Positions 22,045-34,168 of a stretch of DNA of 64,000 nt are shown here, piece by piece (the stretch's first letter is position 1; every line of letters begins with the position of its first letter). The stretch is from Diadophis punctatus similis (Eukaryota; Chordata; Lepidosauria; Squamata; Dipsadidae). The notes under the pieces were generated by a model. That model did no database searches and was not told the DNA's origin. It saw nothing but the letters and a program-made list of their open reading frames with translations. Location of the stretch: assembly GCA_023053685.1 (NCBI GenBank), contig JALIGW010000001.1, positions 70,647,740 to 70,711,739 on the forward strand, read 5' to 3'. The translations under genes and the position numbers were made by a program.

Positions 22045-22724
22045 TCATTGGTTTTAATTTAATTTATTTTATTTGTCAATAATATATTAATTATTATATA
22101 TAATTAATATATAAGATTACAGAGAAAGTATAAACATGATTATGAATACATGATATGGTTACGAATACATGGGGACATTAGGACAGGGACGCCCCTTACA
22201 GACCTCTTAGGAATGGGGAGAGGTCTACTGTAGACAGTCTAAGGTTAAAGTTTTGGGGGTTTGGGGAAGAAACCACAGAGTCAGGTAGTGCATTCCAGGC
22301 ATTGACCACTCTGTTGCTGAAGTCGTATTTTCTGCAATCGAGTTTGGAGCGGTTTACCTTAAGTTTGTATCTATTTGTATGCTCGTGTATTGTTGCGGTT
22401 GAAGCTGAAGTAGTCATTGACAGGTAGGACATTGTAGCAGATAATTTTATGTGCTACACTTAGGTCGGACCAAAGGCGACATAGTTCTAAATTGTCTAAG
22501 CCCAAAATTTCAAGTCTGGTTGCATAAGATATTCTGTTGTGAACATAGGCATGGAGGACTCTTCTCGTGAAATATCTCTGGACATTCTCAATTATGTTAA
22601 TGTCTGATATGTAGTGCAGGTTCCAGACAGATGAGCTGTATTCGAGAATTGGTCTAGCAAATGTTTTGTATGCTCTAGTTAGAAGTACAATATTATCAGA
22701 GAAGAAAACCAATGGAAAAACCAA
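22045..22724 (-). mobile_element. Jockey-superfamily LINE 3' end (CR1/L2/Rex1 group)
   Basis: Two minus-strand frames, 22724-22371 and 22432-22196, overlap after a frameshift. The first has TRAYKTFARPILEYSSSVWN, IIENVQRYFTRRV and RLEILGLDNLELCRLWSDL. The second has KLDCRKYDFSNRVVNAWNAL, PDSVV and LSTVDLSPFLRGL followed by a stop. This is the C-terminal region after the RT. The 3' UTR (GGGGCGTCCCTGTCC...) runs to an A/T-rich (AAAT)-like tail at 22045. The same 3' end occurs in plus orientation at 33650-33934. Confidence 0.8.
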
Positions 22725-23030
22725 TGGAAAAAAATGGCCAAATCAAGACAAGTCAGTTAAAAGACTGCAGCAGAATGAAGAGCCAGTGAGTAAACAAGTT
22801 CTTTGAAATTCCTCTTCAGATAAGAAGAGGATTTGAGATCACCCAGAAATGATCCATACAGTTGTTCCTCACGTAGACCACAATACAGCAGTCTCTGGCA
22901 GGTTTAAAACTCAGGGAGATGAAGGAATAGCCATCTTTTGCTCAAACTGCAGATGGCACATTCAAAAGGACTTTGCATACTTTCTTTTCTAATCACTTTT
23001 GGAAATTGCTTGTTAACTGCTTTTCAGTTG
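22725..23030. other. No gene recognised
   Basis: Short unremarkable spacer between the minus-strand LINE and the foldback element. Confidence 0.4.
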
Positions 23031-25651
23031 CCATGTTTCCCTGAAAATAAGACAGGGGCTTATATTTTTTTGACCCCCCCAAAATGCCCCTGCCCTTATT
23101 TTTGGGGGATGGCTTATTATTTTTGGGGTGCAGGCAGGGCGGGGCCCGAGACACACCACTTACTGGAGGTTTGCCAGCTCCGTGGTCTCTTGGCTAGTCT
23201 GTTTAGGGAAAAAAACCTTGCAGACAGACAAGCCAAGAGACCACGGAGCTGCCAAACCTCCAGTAAGTGATGCGTCTGTCTTGGCAGGGCAGGTGGAGCA
23301 CGCATCCTACCAGACACTTGTCCTGGTACCGCTGTCGCATTCCTCAGTGTTGTCTCCAGGGCAGCCAGTTCTAAAAGAGAATGTCTTGCGAGTTCAAACT
23401 TCTTGAACTCGCGAGACCTTTAGAACGGGCTGCCCTGGAGACAACACCGAGAACATGACAGGGAGGTACCAGGACAAGTGTCAGGTAGGACGCATGTCTC
23501 GCGCTGGGGCTTGGCAGGGCAGGGCGGGGTGGGGCAGGGCGCAAGACGCACCACTTACTGGAGGTTTGGCAGCTCCGTGGTTTCTCAGCTAGTCTGTTTA
23601 GGGAAAAAACCTTGCAAACAGACAAGCTGAGAGACCACGGAGCTGCCAAACCTCCAGTAAGTGGTGTGTCTCTCTTGGCAGGGCGGGTGAGCCGAAGAAG
23701 TTTGGGGGAAAGAAAAAGACTTCTGCTGTTTTCCTTCCATGTAATCAAAAGCAGAAGCAGCAGAAGTCTTTCTTTCCCCCAAACTTCTTCGACTCTTCGG
23801 CTTCCAAATCCAGAAGCGGCAGGGAGGAGGACGATCGCCCTGCCCCACCTGCCCTGCCAAGCCAAGCCCCAGCACGAGATGCTCGTCCAGAGCGGCTGCT
23901 TTCCAGGCTGGATTTGGAAGCAGAAGAGCCAAAGTTACAGGAGACTGGCTCGCCTGCTCTGGGTTCATCGCAGGCAGGATTCAAAACGCTTCAAAGGAGT
24001 TTGGGGCTTTCAGGCAGGGGATGGGGCAGGGTGCGGCACGGTGCGGCACGAGTGAGGAAGGCGATGGTGACAGGGACACCCCGCCCCATCCCCTGCCCGA
24101 AACCCCAAACTCCTTTGAAGCATTTTGAAGGGATGCGTTTTGCCTGCGATGAAGGAAACTGATGCTTGCCTCCTGTTCTTCGCAGGCAGAAGCATGTTTT
24201 AAAATGCTACCGAAGGCAACCCAGAGCAGGCGAGCCAGTCCAACAAGTGAGGGAGGCGTCGGCAAGAGGCGGAGCCGAAAGGGACAGCGACAAGGAAGTT
24301 TGCTTTTCAAGCCCTCCGCTCATCTGGCCTCTGCCTATGTCAGTTTGAAACGCCCAGATGAGCGCAGGGCCTGAGAAGCAAAACTTCCTTGTCGCCGTCC
24401 CTTTAGGCTCCGCCTCTTGCTGATGCCTCCCTCACTTGCTGGACTGGCTTGTCTGCTCTGGGTTCATTGCAGGCAAGATTCAAAATGCTTCAAAGGAGTT
24501 TGGGGATTTCAGGCGGGGGATGGGGCAGGGTGCGGCACGGTGCGGCACGAGTGAGGAAGGCGATGGTGACAGGGACACCCCGCCCCATCCCCTGCCCGAA
24601 ACCCCAAACTCCTTTGAAGCATTTTGAAGGGATGCGTTTTGCCTGCGATGAAGGAAACTGATGCTTGCCTCCTGTTCTTTGCAGGCAGAAGCATGTTTTA
24701 AAATGCTACCGAAGGCAACCCAGAGCAGGCGAGCCAGTCCAGCAAGTGAGGGAGGCGTCGGCAAGAGGCGGAGCCGAAAGGGACGGCGACAAGGAAGTTT
24801 GCTTTTCAAGCCCTCCGCTCATCTGGCCTCTGCCTATGTCAGTTTGAAACGCCCAGATGAGCGCAGGGCCTGAGAAGCAAAACTTCCTTGTCGCCGTCCC
24901 TTTAGGCTCCGCCTCTTGCTGATGCCTCCCTCACTTGCTGGACTGGCTTGTCTGCTCTGGGTTCATTGCAGGCAAGATTCAAAATGCTTCAAAGGAGTTT
25001 GGGGATTTCAGGCGGGGGATGGGGCATGGCACGGCACAAGTGAGGAAGGCGGCAGCGACAGGGATGCCCTGCCCCATCCCCCGCCCAAAACTCCTTCGAA
25101 GCGTTTTGAAGGGATGTGTTTTGCCTGCGATGAAGGGAACCGATGCTTGCCTCCTGTTCTTCGCAGGCAGAAGCATGTTTTAAAACGCTACCGAAGGCAA
25201 CCCAGAGCAGGTGAGCTAGTAGGCAGTGAGCCTCTGCCTACATCAGTTTGAAATGCCCAGTTGAGCGCAGGGCTTCAGAAGCAAAACTTCCTTGTCACCG
25301 TCCCTTTCGGCTCCGCCTCTTGCCGACGCCTCCCTCACTTGCTGGACTGCCTCGTCTGCTCTGGGCTGCCTTTGGCAGCGTTTTGAAATGCACTCCTGCC
25401 TGCACGGAGGCAGGTATCGATGCTCGCCCCCTCTTCCTCGCGGGCAGAAGCGCATTTTAAATTGCCGTAGGCAGAGCCTAGAGGAGCTGAGCTAGTCCGC
25501 CGCAAAAAGAGCAGCTCCTGACATGTCCCCCCCCTTTCCCCAGAAGTAGTTGGGGGGGCTTATTTTCAGGGGGTGGCTTATTTCAACGCATGTCCTGAAA
25601 AGCCCTGTGGGGCTTATTTTCGGGACATGTCTTATTTTGGGGGAAACACGG
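23031..25651. mobile_element. 2.6-kb foldback element with palindromic and tandem interior
   Basis: The left end CCATGTTTCCCTGAAAATAA and the right end TTATTTTGGGGGAAACACGG are inverted repeats, continued by GGGGCTTAT-type words. The right flank is TA and the left TG, compatible with a decayed TA duplication. Inside are at least four successive palindromes at 23135-23290, 23310-23500, 23540-23680 and 23690-23915. A 499-bp tandem array follows (23943-25500), each unit again containing two palindromes. There is no transposase. The frames in it recur at 499-bp spacing on both strands and are by-products. I cannot assign the superfamily. Confidence 0.75.
23943..25500. repeat. 499-bp tandem repeat array, about 3.3 units
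   Basis: The word GACTGGCT(C/T) starts units at 23943, 24442 and 24941, exactly 499 bp apart. A third junction (GACTGC at 25345) comes after 404 bp, so unit 3 carries deletions. A partial fourth unit ends near 25500. Units 1 and 2 differ by only a few substitutions. Each unit has a hairpin on CAAACTCCTTTGAAGC / CTTCAAAGGAGTTTG and another on CTCCGCCTCTTGC / GCAAGAGGCGGAG. Confidence 0.9.
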
Positions 25652-28523
25652 TATTAGAACCTTCTTTAACCTTTTAAAGCACTGGGTGAGTTTGTTACAA
25701 GATAATCCTTAATAAACTCTTAGCTGTGTTTGATCAAATTTGCTCCTTGTCTTCCTCCTGCAGCACTCTAGGTGTCTATTCTGCTGTTTCATTGTGACTC
25801 CGTAAGGCTTTTCTTAATATCTTTAAACAACTAATCATTTATAACGTTAGATGGAATGGAGGGGGTGGCATTTTTTAAAGAAGAAATGTGCAAAAAGAGT
25901 GTTTTTCCTTTCATGTGCTACAGTGATTGGGCAAGATGTTGTTCCACCCTAAGCAGTTTACCTTTTGCACAAGTTAAACACCTCTTAAAAGAGAAGGTAG
26001 TGTGTGTATGTGTGGGTGGGCTTAAGAATGATGAAAACAGAAAGGTAAAACTGAAGGCTTTCCACAGACTCTGGTTAGCTTGGAAGCTATTATGGAAGAG
26101 TAACCTGACATACTGTGTCATAAAGCTTGAGTCTAATAAAACTTCCTCAGAAAAGAAGAGGACCTTGGAGTACATACTTAAGGTGATTGATGCACGAGAG
26201 TACATAATAAGGCAGGAGGACTTGTCTTTTCCTAGTAGGAACATAGGCATACCCTACTGTTAGATCTTCCTGAAGCTGGGAATTGGGCCCTATAGGGCCT
26301 TGCCACCACTTTTGGCTGCCTGTGCCCCCATATTGTAGACTACAAAAAGACAACTGCCATTCCCCTGGAGACACATGGCCTCTTTCCCCCAACCTTGCCT
26401 TTGAGGATCATTACTTGTACAAGTCTTTCTAGCTTTTTCAGCAAGACCAGGGGCAGTGCCAGAAGAAATTCCATTGCCTGGCTGATGCCGATGTAATGTA
26501 TTTTATTATGCAATAGTCACTTTAAGGGTGGTATCCCTGAACTGCTCTCACTCCCCTTGCATGTCTTGTCTTTCTGAACACTAACTCTGTGTTAAGAAGA
26601 GAAGCATACAAGCATGCTAGGAGTCTAAAGTAGACTTTAGGGTCTGCTCAGCATGGCATAGAATTTTTGGACATATTCTTAGCTGACCTAGGCAACCAAT
26701 CATGCTGGAAGTAAAACCAGAATTTGGATTCACAGGCTGTATTAGCTTAACGTACAGAATCATATATTGGCCAACTATATTTTAGCATCGTAAGTAATAT
26801 GATTCCATCCCATGTGATTAATATTCAGTATATTATGAAATGTTGGTTTATCGAGCAAACCATGATTGAGTTTTGTGTCAGCTTTTTAAAGTCAAATGTG
26901 TTGAGTGGAGTCACCAATGACTAATAATGGGCACTCCATGAATTGTTCTGCCCCATGAAGGTGCCCAATATAGACAGATGGGATATTCCTTGAGGCATTA
27001 TCTATGCTACATCTGAATTGTTTTTCACAGTACAGTATGTTAGAGAAAAACTTTGCTGGTGCAGTAAGAAAAATACAGCTGTTTGAAATATTTCTGGGAA
27101 ATTAGTTGCTGTTCATATATTTTTGAGGTGACCAGTATGACAGGATTGATATTTTTTATTGCTATTTTTGATCTAAGCATACACCAGATCAATATTTGTA
27201 TTTTATGTATGTATTGGAAAGTTGGAATCATGATCACAGATACAGTTGCTTATACTGGAACTTGACAAGTGTGTTTCTCTTTTTCAATCACTTTTAGAAT
27301 GGCAGCTTGCTTCTTGATGTTCCAAATCTAGTAAAAAAAATGTATAGAACGAGATCAGCTGTCTAAGGTAATAAAATGTGAAATGTTAGCATTAAAAGAC
27401 TGAATCTTATCTGTGATATACATATATTCATTCTGAGAATAACCATTCTGACAGTATTTCTCTCTCTCCCCCTCTCCCTCTCTCACACTCATATATAACA
27501 CCAAATGTATCATGTACATAATATTTTTTCATGGCTTATACATTTAGGCAAGTACTCCATTTCCCAACTGGCATATGTTCTGTTGTGGCTAATGCATGTA
27601 TATCAAAAACAATGATAGGTTTCCAATACCATCTTCTACTTCTTGGGATTTTTTTTTGATGAGCAATAAAATAGGTTGAGGTGGGATGTGTTGTATCCCA
27701 CTACATTAGATCATTCCTCTTTTTCCCTCGCTGTTGGATGGCAATCGGGGACCCTCATGCCAAGCTTTGGAAGCAACAGCATCTGGCTCCTTGGCAGATT
27801 TTATAAGCGGTCTTCTTGCCAGCCTTTAAGCTGTGTCTGGATCGGCTGCCTGATTTGGCTGCAGATGGGCTCTCTGGGTTGCCTTGTGCTTCTGGGTTCC
27901 AGTTTTGGCTTACCTTTGATTCTGAAGACTTTACTCATTTTTATTCATTTGTGAATACAGGCCCATCCAAACTGATCCTGATATTTAGAATTAGAAAAGC
28001 AGTGTTTGGGGGGGAGAAGGAGAGGAGGGATTAAAGAGATTGCCATTCCATCAGTCCAAAGAAGAGAATAAAATTGCCAGAAGTGACTATCCAGTATAGA
28101 GTTTTATTATTATTTTTTTCTAAATGTAAGCTTGGATTATTCCTCAGCCGAAGTTGGATATAATGCAACACTGAAATAAAACCATGTTAGATGTTACTGG
28201 AATGTATCCGGGGGGAGGGAGGGGGGGTCAAAGGGTTAACTTGTGATTTGTTCCTCACTTTTGATATAGCAATCATTTTGGAATGAAATACGGTTCCTTG
28301 GAGTTGAGATCTACCATTTTAGAGTCTTGATTTAGAATCCATACCCCTACGCAGTCAGTTGAAAGCGAGTTCTGTTGTACTCATGCTCGCAATATTTCTT
28401 TATTAATTCAACATGTATCTATGCATTTCTGGACACAGGGCACTCAAAATGGTAAGTTAAATAATTTCCTGTTCCTTACTAAGGAATTCCTTTTTACTTA
28501 GAAATCAATGTAAATAACATAAA
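25652..28523. other. No gene recognised
   Basis: Mostly AT-rich. The longest open frame (25856-26263, plus strand, 135 codons) has a matching antisense frame and no recognisable domain. A CT-rich patch lies at 27457-27489. The 27670-28030 segment is more GC-rich, with a 92-codon frame without family resemblance. Confidence 0.4.
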
Positions 28524-28527
28524 GAGG

Positions 28528-29094
28528 TGTAGGAAGTTAGCACCATCCCCTCCTAGAAAAAATGAAATATCCTAGGAAATATTGAAAAAAGGAAAGAATA
28601 TGTTTCCATGAATGAGAAAAAAAGAAACATGTTTTAAATACAAAGCAGCTTCCTGCAGCTCCCTGCCCCCACCCTTGCCTCATTCCTTCCACCTAGCCTG
28701 GAGCAACATAACAAAGATCTATCTCCTTCAGTCATAGCCATATTAGGATTTGCCCAAGGCCCTTTCAATCAGTCAAGCCTAGGACTTGGGACAGCCCACA
28801 AGAGTTGCCCCAGCATGCCCCTGGGGGTCTGACAGCCAATGGAATACATTTCTATATAGGAACAGGAAACAGTTAGGGAGGGGCCCAAGAGAGTATAAAG
28901 CAAGGAACTCAGAATCTCTTCTGCTCTTTTTTCTCTTCACCCACACCTGGAAGCATGTAATCTACATTTTCTGTACAGGGGCTCCTGCCATGTGCTCCTG
29001 TCCACCATTAAAACCTTCTTTCCAAGCAACTTTCATGAATCCAGTGTCTTTTTCCCCACTTGGAACTGAACCCAGAAGGATATTCCTTACAACA
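28528..29094 (+). mobile_element. Solo LTR of an endogenous retrovirus-like element
   Basis: The 567-bp segment starts TGTAGGAA and ends with TTCCTTACAACA, giving TG...CA ends with partly inverted borders. It is flanked by the 4-bp repeat GAGG (28524-28527 and 29095-29098). Inside, GAGTATAAAG (28891-28900) is a good TATA box. ATTAAA (29007-29012) is a poly(A) signal about 110 bp downstream, followed by a GT-rich and CT-rich stretch, as in a U3-R-U5 layout. No gag, pol or env sequence adjoins it, so internal recombination probably removed the body. The 4-bp duplication fits gammaretrovirus-like integration. The 144-codon frame over it is not a gene. Confidence 0.6.
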
Positions 29095-29098
29095 GAGG

Positions 29099-29900
29099 GA
29101 AATTTTTTTTTTAAAAAAGAGGATTCTTACAGATATACTCTAGGTAAGCCAACTAGACTAATTGGATTGCAACAGGGTATAATTGTGATAGATAAACAAA
29201 CACATAATAAGAGAAGTTAGACAAGGTCATGATGCACAAAGGACCTCTGCATTACAGGGATGGCTTTGAGGTCTCTAGATGAAAATGAACTGATTTGGCA
29301 TGATAGAGGATCTGAACAGAGGCCTCAGAAGATAAATGATCTCAATATTCATCCTCAACAAGATTTTTTTAATGAAGCTTGTGCAGACACCACCTATTTG
29401 AAAAATACATGAATGTAAGTTTCCATTTCAATGGTATCACCTATATCTATTATCAGGGGAATAGATAATGAAGCCAAATGTGAAAGCAACTTCTGTCCAC
29501 CTAAAATTTGATGGCAAAGTCCATAGCGATATTAGATGCAAAGCCTAACCACTGCCAAATAGACACATTTTGTTCTGAGTTTCAAGATTATTGTTTGGTA
29601 TTCTTAAACTGACTCTCAGACAATCTGCAAGTTCAAAATTAGGAAAGCACAACTTCAGCTAACAGACTTTTGAAAGTTATACCTCAAGGAGAGGAGGGGC
29701 CAGACCCAAGGTTTCAGGAATTCGGACTGATGAAATGGGTGCTTTAGAGCATGCACAAGGTTTAAGGAATGTGTTTTGCCTCTCAAACTACCAAACTCCA
29801 TTCTGCATTACAGGATTTCCAAAAGTCCATTATGGGGGTTTCTGGTGGCCAGGGATTTTGGCAGCCCACATTTGGGAGGGGGGTCCTGTACCCTTGGATA
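29099..29900. other. No gene recognised
   Basis: AT-rich; no LINE, SINE or DNA-transposon signature seen. Confidence 0.4.
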
Positions 29901-29908
29901 CATTTTAT

Positions 29909-30126
29909 CAGAGGTGGGTTCCTGCTGGTTCGGACCGGTTCTATAGAACCAGTAGTGGGAATTCCTCCCTGCGCGCTGAAACGGCAGCAATGTGCATGCG
30001 CAGAAGCTGTTTTTTTCTTCTGTGCATGCGCAGAAGCTGGGTTTTTAGCATTGCGTATGTGCGTGCGCGCCCACGTGGTGCGTGAGGAAGTGAACTGCCA
30101 GTGAGGTAAGTCAGAACCCACCCCTG
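29909..30126. mobile_element. Non-autonomous hAT (CAGAGGTGGG ends)
   Basis: The ends CAGAGGTGGGTTCCTGC and CAGAACCCACCCCTG are flanked by the exact 8-bp duplication CATTTTAT (29901-29908 and 30127-30134). Within it, GTGCATGCGCAGAAGCTG occurs twice. No coding capacity. Confidence 0.9.
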
Positions 30127-30249
30127 CATTTTATGGCTTATGTTTTGTGATGAAAGTGATTTATCCATTTGTCCCTTCATCCAGAATCTCTTAAGCATCA
30201 TTACTGGAAAAAGACAACTGCATATTTTGCAACCTGTCATTTCTTAAAA

Positions 30250-30273
30250 AAGAGAGAGAGAGAGAGAGAGAGA
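30250..30273. repeat. (GA)n microsatellite
   Basis: Twelve AG/GA units. Confidence 0.95.
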
Positions 30274-30798
30274 AGATTTATTGAATCAGTTTAATTATTT
30301 ATGTGTGCTCCTCTCCTTCAACATCTGTATTGTTTCTCGAGCTATTCAGGAATGCATTTAACAAAACAAGTTATTAATTACTGCGTCTGATCCTAGTTTA
30401 GGTCTTCCTCCTAAACTCAATTGAAGAAATTGGGAAATTATTCAAAAGTTCTTAAAAATGAAGCCCTGAAAAGAAGTTCTGTGTCCACCATGCTGCCTGC
30501 CTCTGGGTTGTGTGGACTGGATCAGAAACTTTTCATTGCAATGCCCTTTGACTTTTTAGCATTTATCCTAAGCTTGACAATGTCTACATCCCCTTTACAT
30601 GAAGAGTCCTCATTAGGGCATATTGAGAAATCACAAGGAACATGTTTCACAAAAGGTAGCTGTTTCCCTTTTTTGGAATGCCTTATAAACTTTCTGAACT
30701 CAGCAGCGCATGAGGAGCAGAATGTAGCTTCACAATGCATTTGTTGCATATGTATCAGCATATGTCTGGTTAGAACAAAATACCAGGCCAGTCTTTCC
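30274..30798. other. No gene recognised
   Basis: A 150-codon plus-strand frame (30421-30873) and a 101-codon minus-strand frame overlap here. Neither shows a known domain, and the plus frame runs on into a MITE half, so I do not call it a gene. Confidence 0.4.
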
Positions 30799-30865
30799 TT
30801 GGCAACTTTAAGACATGTAGACTTCAACTGGCTGGGGAATTCTGGGAGTTCGAGTCCACAGTTCT
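30799..30865. mobile_element. MITE half-copy (TTGGCAACTTTAAG family)
   Basis: CCTTGGCAACTTTAAGACAT, then GACTTCAACTGGCTGGGGAA and TTCTGGGAGTTCGAGTCCAC, matches about half of the foldback MITE at 40065-40208. Confidence 0.55.
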
Positions 30866-31001
30866 TGGGATAGTGGAGAGAATGCCTTGCTAAAAATCAT
30901 GATTAACAAAACCCGTAATTCCCTATTTGTTTATTTCTTTTCTGCTATCTCTCATTGGTTTGACAAAATGGCGCCAGCCGGACTTCTGAAATGTGTTAAT
31001 A

Positions 31002-31309
31002 CAGCGGTTCCCAACCTGGGGGTCAGGACCCCTTTGGGGGTCGAATGACCATTTCCCAGGGGTCACCCCAGCATCCTCAGCTCCCCCTCCACTGCCACAA
31101 GCCTGGCCATATTGCGCCCCACAACCCGCGCCCCCACCGCGCTCCACCCTGCTGCCGCCATTTGGGTTATTTTACCGTCTGCGCATGCACAGCACGCTTT
31201 GCACATGCGCAGAGGGTAAAAGAACCCAAATGGCGGCGGCGGGGTGGGTCACGGTGGGGGCACGTGGGCGGGGCGTGGGTCGCAGCCTTAGGAAGGTTGG
31301 GAACCACTG
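31002..31309. mobile_element. SPIN-like non-autonomous hAT
   Basis: The left end CAGCGGTTCCCAACCTGG continues with GGGACCCCTTTGGGGGTCGAA-type sequence, and the right end is AAGGTTGGGAACCACTG. These are the termini of the SPIN hAT group. The exact 8-bp duplication TGTTAATA flanks it (30994-31001 and 31310-31317). Unlike classical SPIN MITEs the interior is GC-rich and holds a hairpin (GCCGCCATTTGGGTTATTTT ... AACCCAAATGGCGGC) centred near 31195. A near-copy is at 56409-56717. Confidence 0.9.
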
Positions 31310-31317
31310 TGTTAATA

Positions 31318-32904
31318 GATGCTGAACAAGTGTAGCTTTAATAATAGAGTTGTTGTAATGATGTACTGAGTGACAGATATGATGAAAGTAACCCATCTAC
31401 CAATTACAGGGTTACAACTTTGTTTGTTTTTCCCTCTTGCTCAGTTTATTGGCCCTTTCAAATCCTCCATGCTTTTCAGCAACTTAGGTACCTTATGTGC
31501 CTCTGAAGGTTCAGCCTTCAGAGCTGCAAGGCATGCAACTTAAAAATGTGGTTCTTTCTTAAAATGTCATTTGTGATTTCTTCAACTTTTCATGTCAGCT
31601 ATTGGTTTCACCCTTCTCTGTTGGTGTTGCTAGTACGGTACTAACATTTTAAAATAAATAAATTCTTGAATGGATTTCAGTTCTAAGGGTTATACTGTTG
31701 CTGTCAGCTAACAATGGCATTTGATAAGACAAAATACTCTTCTGAGAACAATATAGTACAACAGATAGACCCAGGATTCAGAACTCCAAAAATTCCAAGC
31801 AAGCACATTCCTCTGACAATCAAGTGTATCGCCTCCTTCCTCCACTTCCTGGTCTTAGTTCTTTCTCAAAGCAAGCTGACAGTCTCCTCCTCCAGAGATT
31901 AGAGGCTTCTCTTAGATTAGTAGATTCTCTTCTCCAGTGCGCTGCTTAGGAGAGTCCAACATGGGTAAAGCTCTAGCCTGATTGGTAGGGACTGAGTTTA
32001 ATTTATTTGAAGTACGCCCTCTAGGTGCCCATTTGGCCAGTTTTTAAACTCAGTCGAAAGTGTAGGACTTCATTTAGGGGTACAGGCACATGGATTGCAG
32101 AACTTGAATTGATCAATTTTGTGAGGCTTTGGCCCTAGTAATTAGGATATTTGAAGATTCATTTCTCTGGGGTTTTCCCTGAGATGTGTGAATCTGAGGT
32201 CCAGTGTCAGGTGGGTCATGCCTGTTCATTGGTAATGAAAGTTGTGGTCAAACCCATCACCAAATGGCGGAAAAGCTGGCCTCAGTCTCCCATGAGCCTC
32301 GCTGGCGTTCATTTGGAGTTGGCTGGAGCTAGGATGCATTGTCAGATTTCAGCTGCTTTCCAGGAACCTGCTCATCTTGGCCAACCCATTTTTCAAATCT
32401 TTTGATGGACTGTTCAATAATATTTTGCTTCCCAGCACTAGCATTCGGTTTTTCTTCATCTTTGAGATGGCAGAGGTACTCCGGTCTCCTGGCAAGCTGG
32501 CAACATCGGAAGATGCTAGAATGTGTGGGTCCCCTAAATGATAAACAGATTTGTATCTTCTGGTCATGCTGAACATACCCACACACAAAAAAAGCCCAAG
32601 ATGTACTTTGGGATTATTATTTAATAATGAGTTAGGACAAGAATGATTAAAAATAAACTTTATAGTTAAATAAATAAACTTTACGAACAAGTAAACTTTA
32701 AAAAATCTTTAGGATGGTAAATTTGTACAAGATTTTAAAGACCGATCTTTTTAAGCTTCATTCATAAAGTCTGGGAAGATTTGGCAGGCTAGGTTTCCAT
32801 ACCTCATTTGCATGAATACCGTAGAAGGGGGAGGGAGAAAGACAGGCCAAGACTCCAAGACTTTGTTGGATTAGAACAATGCAAAGGAAGCGGTTTGGTC
32901 CATT
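31318..32904. other. No gene supported
   Basis: A minus-strand frame at 32586-32329 (85 codons) reads CQLARRPEYLCHLKDEEKPN and IIEQSIKRFEKWVGQDEQVP before a stop. It looks more protein-like than its neighbours but resembles no family I know. It may be a decayed retrocopy. Nothing else was recognised. Confidence 0.4.
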
Positions 32905-32990
32905 GATTTTGATTGATTATGTGCCATTAAGTTGTTGTCAACTCTTAGCAACCACATAGATAGATTTTCTCTATGAAAGCATGCTGGGCA
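32905..32990 (-). mobile_element. RTE/BovB-type LINE 3' end fragment
   Basis: TGATTATGTGCCATTAAGTTG followed by TTGTCAACTCTTAGCAACCA is the reverse complement of an RTE-type 3' end (GGTTGCTAAGAGTTGACA... then ATAATCAATCA tail). Only ~80 bp remain. Confidence 0.4.
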
Positions 32991-33649
32991 TTTATATAAA
33001 CATAAATGATGATGATGATAATGCTGATTAAATATGTGAGAGGCATTCACTTTTGTGATTTGTTTCACCGTATCTCATATTTTTCGCAGAGGATAGCATC
33101 TCATCATCATATTTTTCTTTCCTGTTAACAAAACAAGCAAGGAGAAAATTTTTAAAGACCAGTAAGAGCCATTGAAGAGATGCATTATATGTAGAAAGTC
33201 TTAACCACGAGCTTATCAGTAGTTAAGTTGCTTGAACAGCTGCCAGAGCCTCTAGTCCCCAACAGGGACAAACGTAGTGACAATGCTTGTTTCTAACTTT
33301 TAAAATAAAGTTTTAGCTTGATGTTTTGCATATAGATTTGAACTACTGATAAATTTTGGATAATACTTTAAAAACACTAATTGAAAGAACATCCTTCAGA
33401 GTGGATGTGAGTAGCAAGTGGTTTATAACGCACTGGTGAACTAATGATTCATTTTCTCTCTTTTTGTATCTTGGTAGATGACCACAATTTAAGTTAATCT
33501 TAATGGTTTTCAAAATTTAAGGACCACATTGTGTATGATCTGGGAAATTAATAACTGGAAATTCCACACTTTGTCCTTTAATATCATTTGCAACAGGGAT
33601 CTTGTTAGCCTTGCAAAATAGCTAGAATGGCAACATTTATCAAATCTAT
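32991..33649. other. No gene recognised
   Basis: AT-rich, with a short (GAT)n run at 33008-33020. No repeat family recognised. Confidence 0.4.

Positions 33650-34168
<519 letters not shown>

Noticed and set aside
23938..25495. Recurrent frames at 499-bp spacing resembling a small paralogous family
   Set aside because: They repeat only because the DNA is a tandem array of palindromes; no start context or domain supports coding.
23943..25500. CRISPR-like regular array
   Set aside because: Units are 499 bp and contiguous, without spacers, in a vertebrate genome.
25856..26263. 135-codon plus-strand frame
   Set aside because: It has no recognisable domain, and a 110-codon antisense frame covers the same bases.
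28786..29220. 144-codon plus-strand frame
   Set aside because: It overlies LTR regulatory sequence (TATA box and poly(A) signal) and crosses the LTR border.
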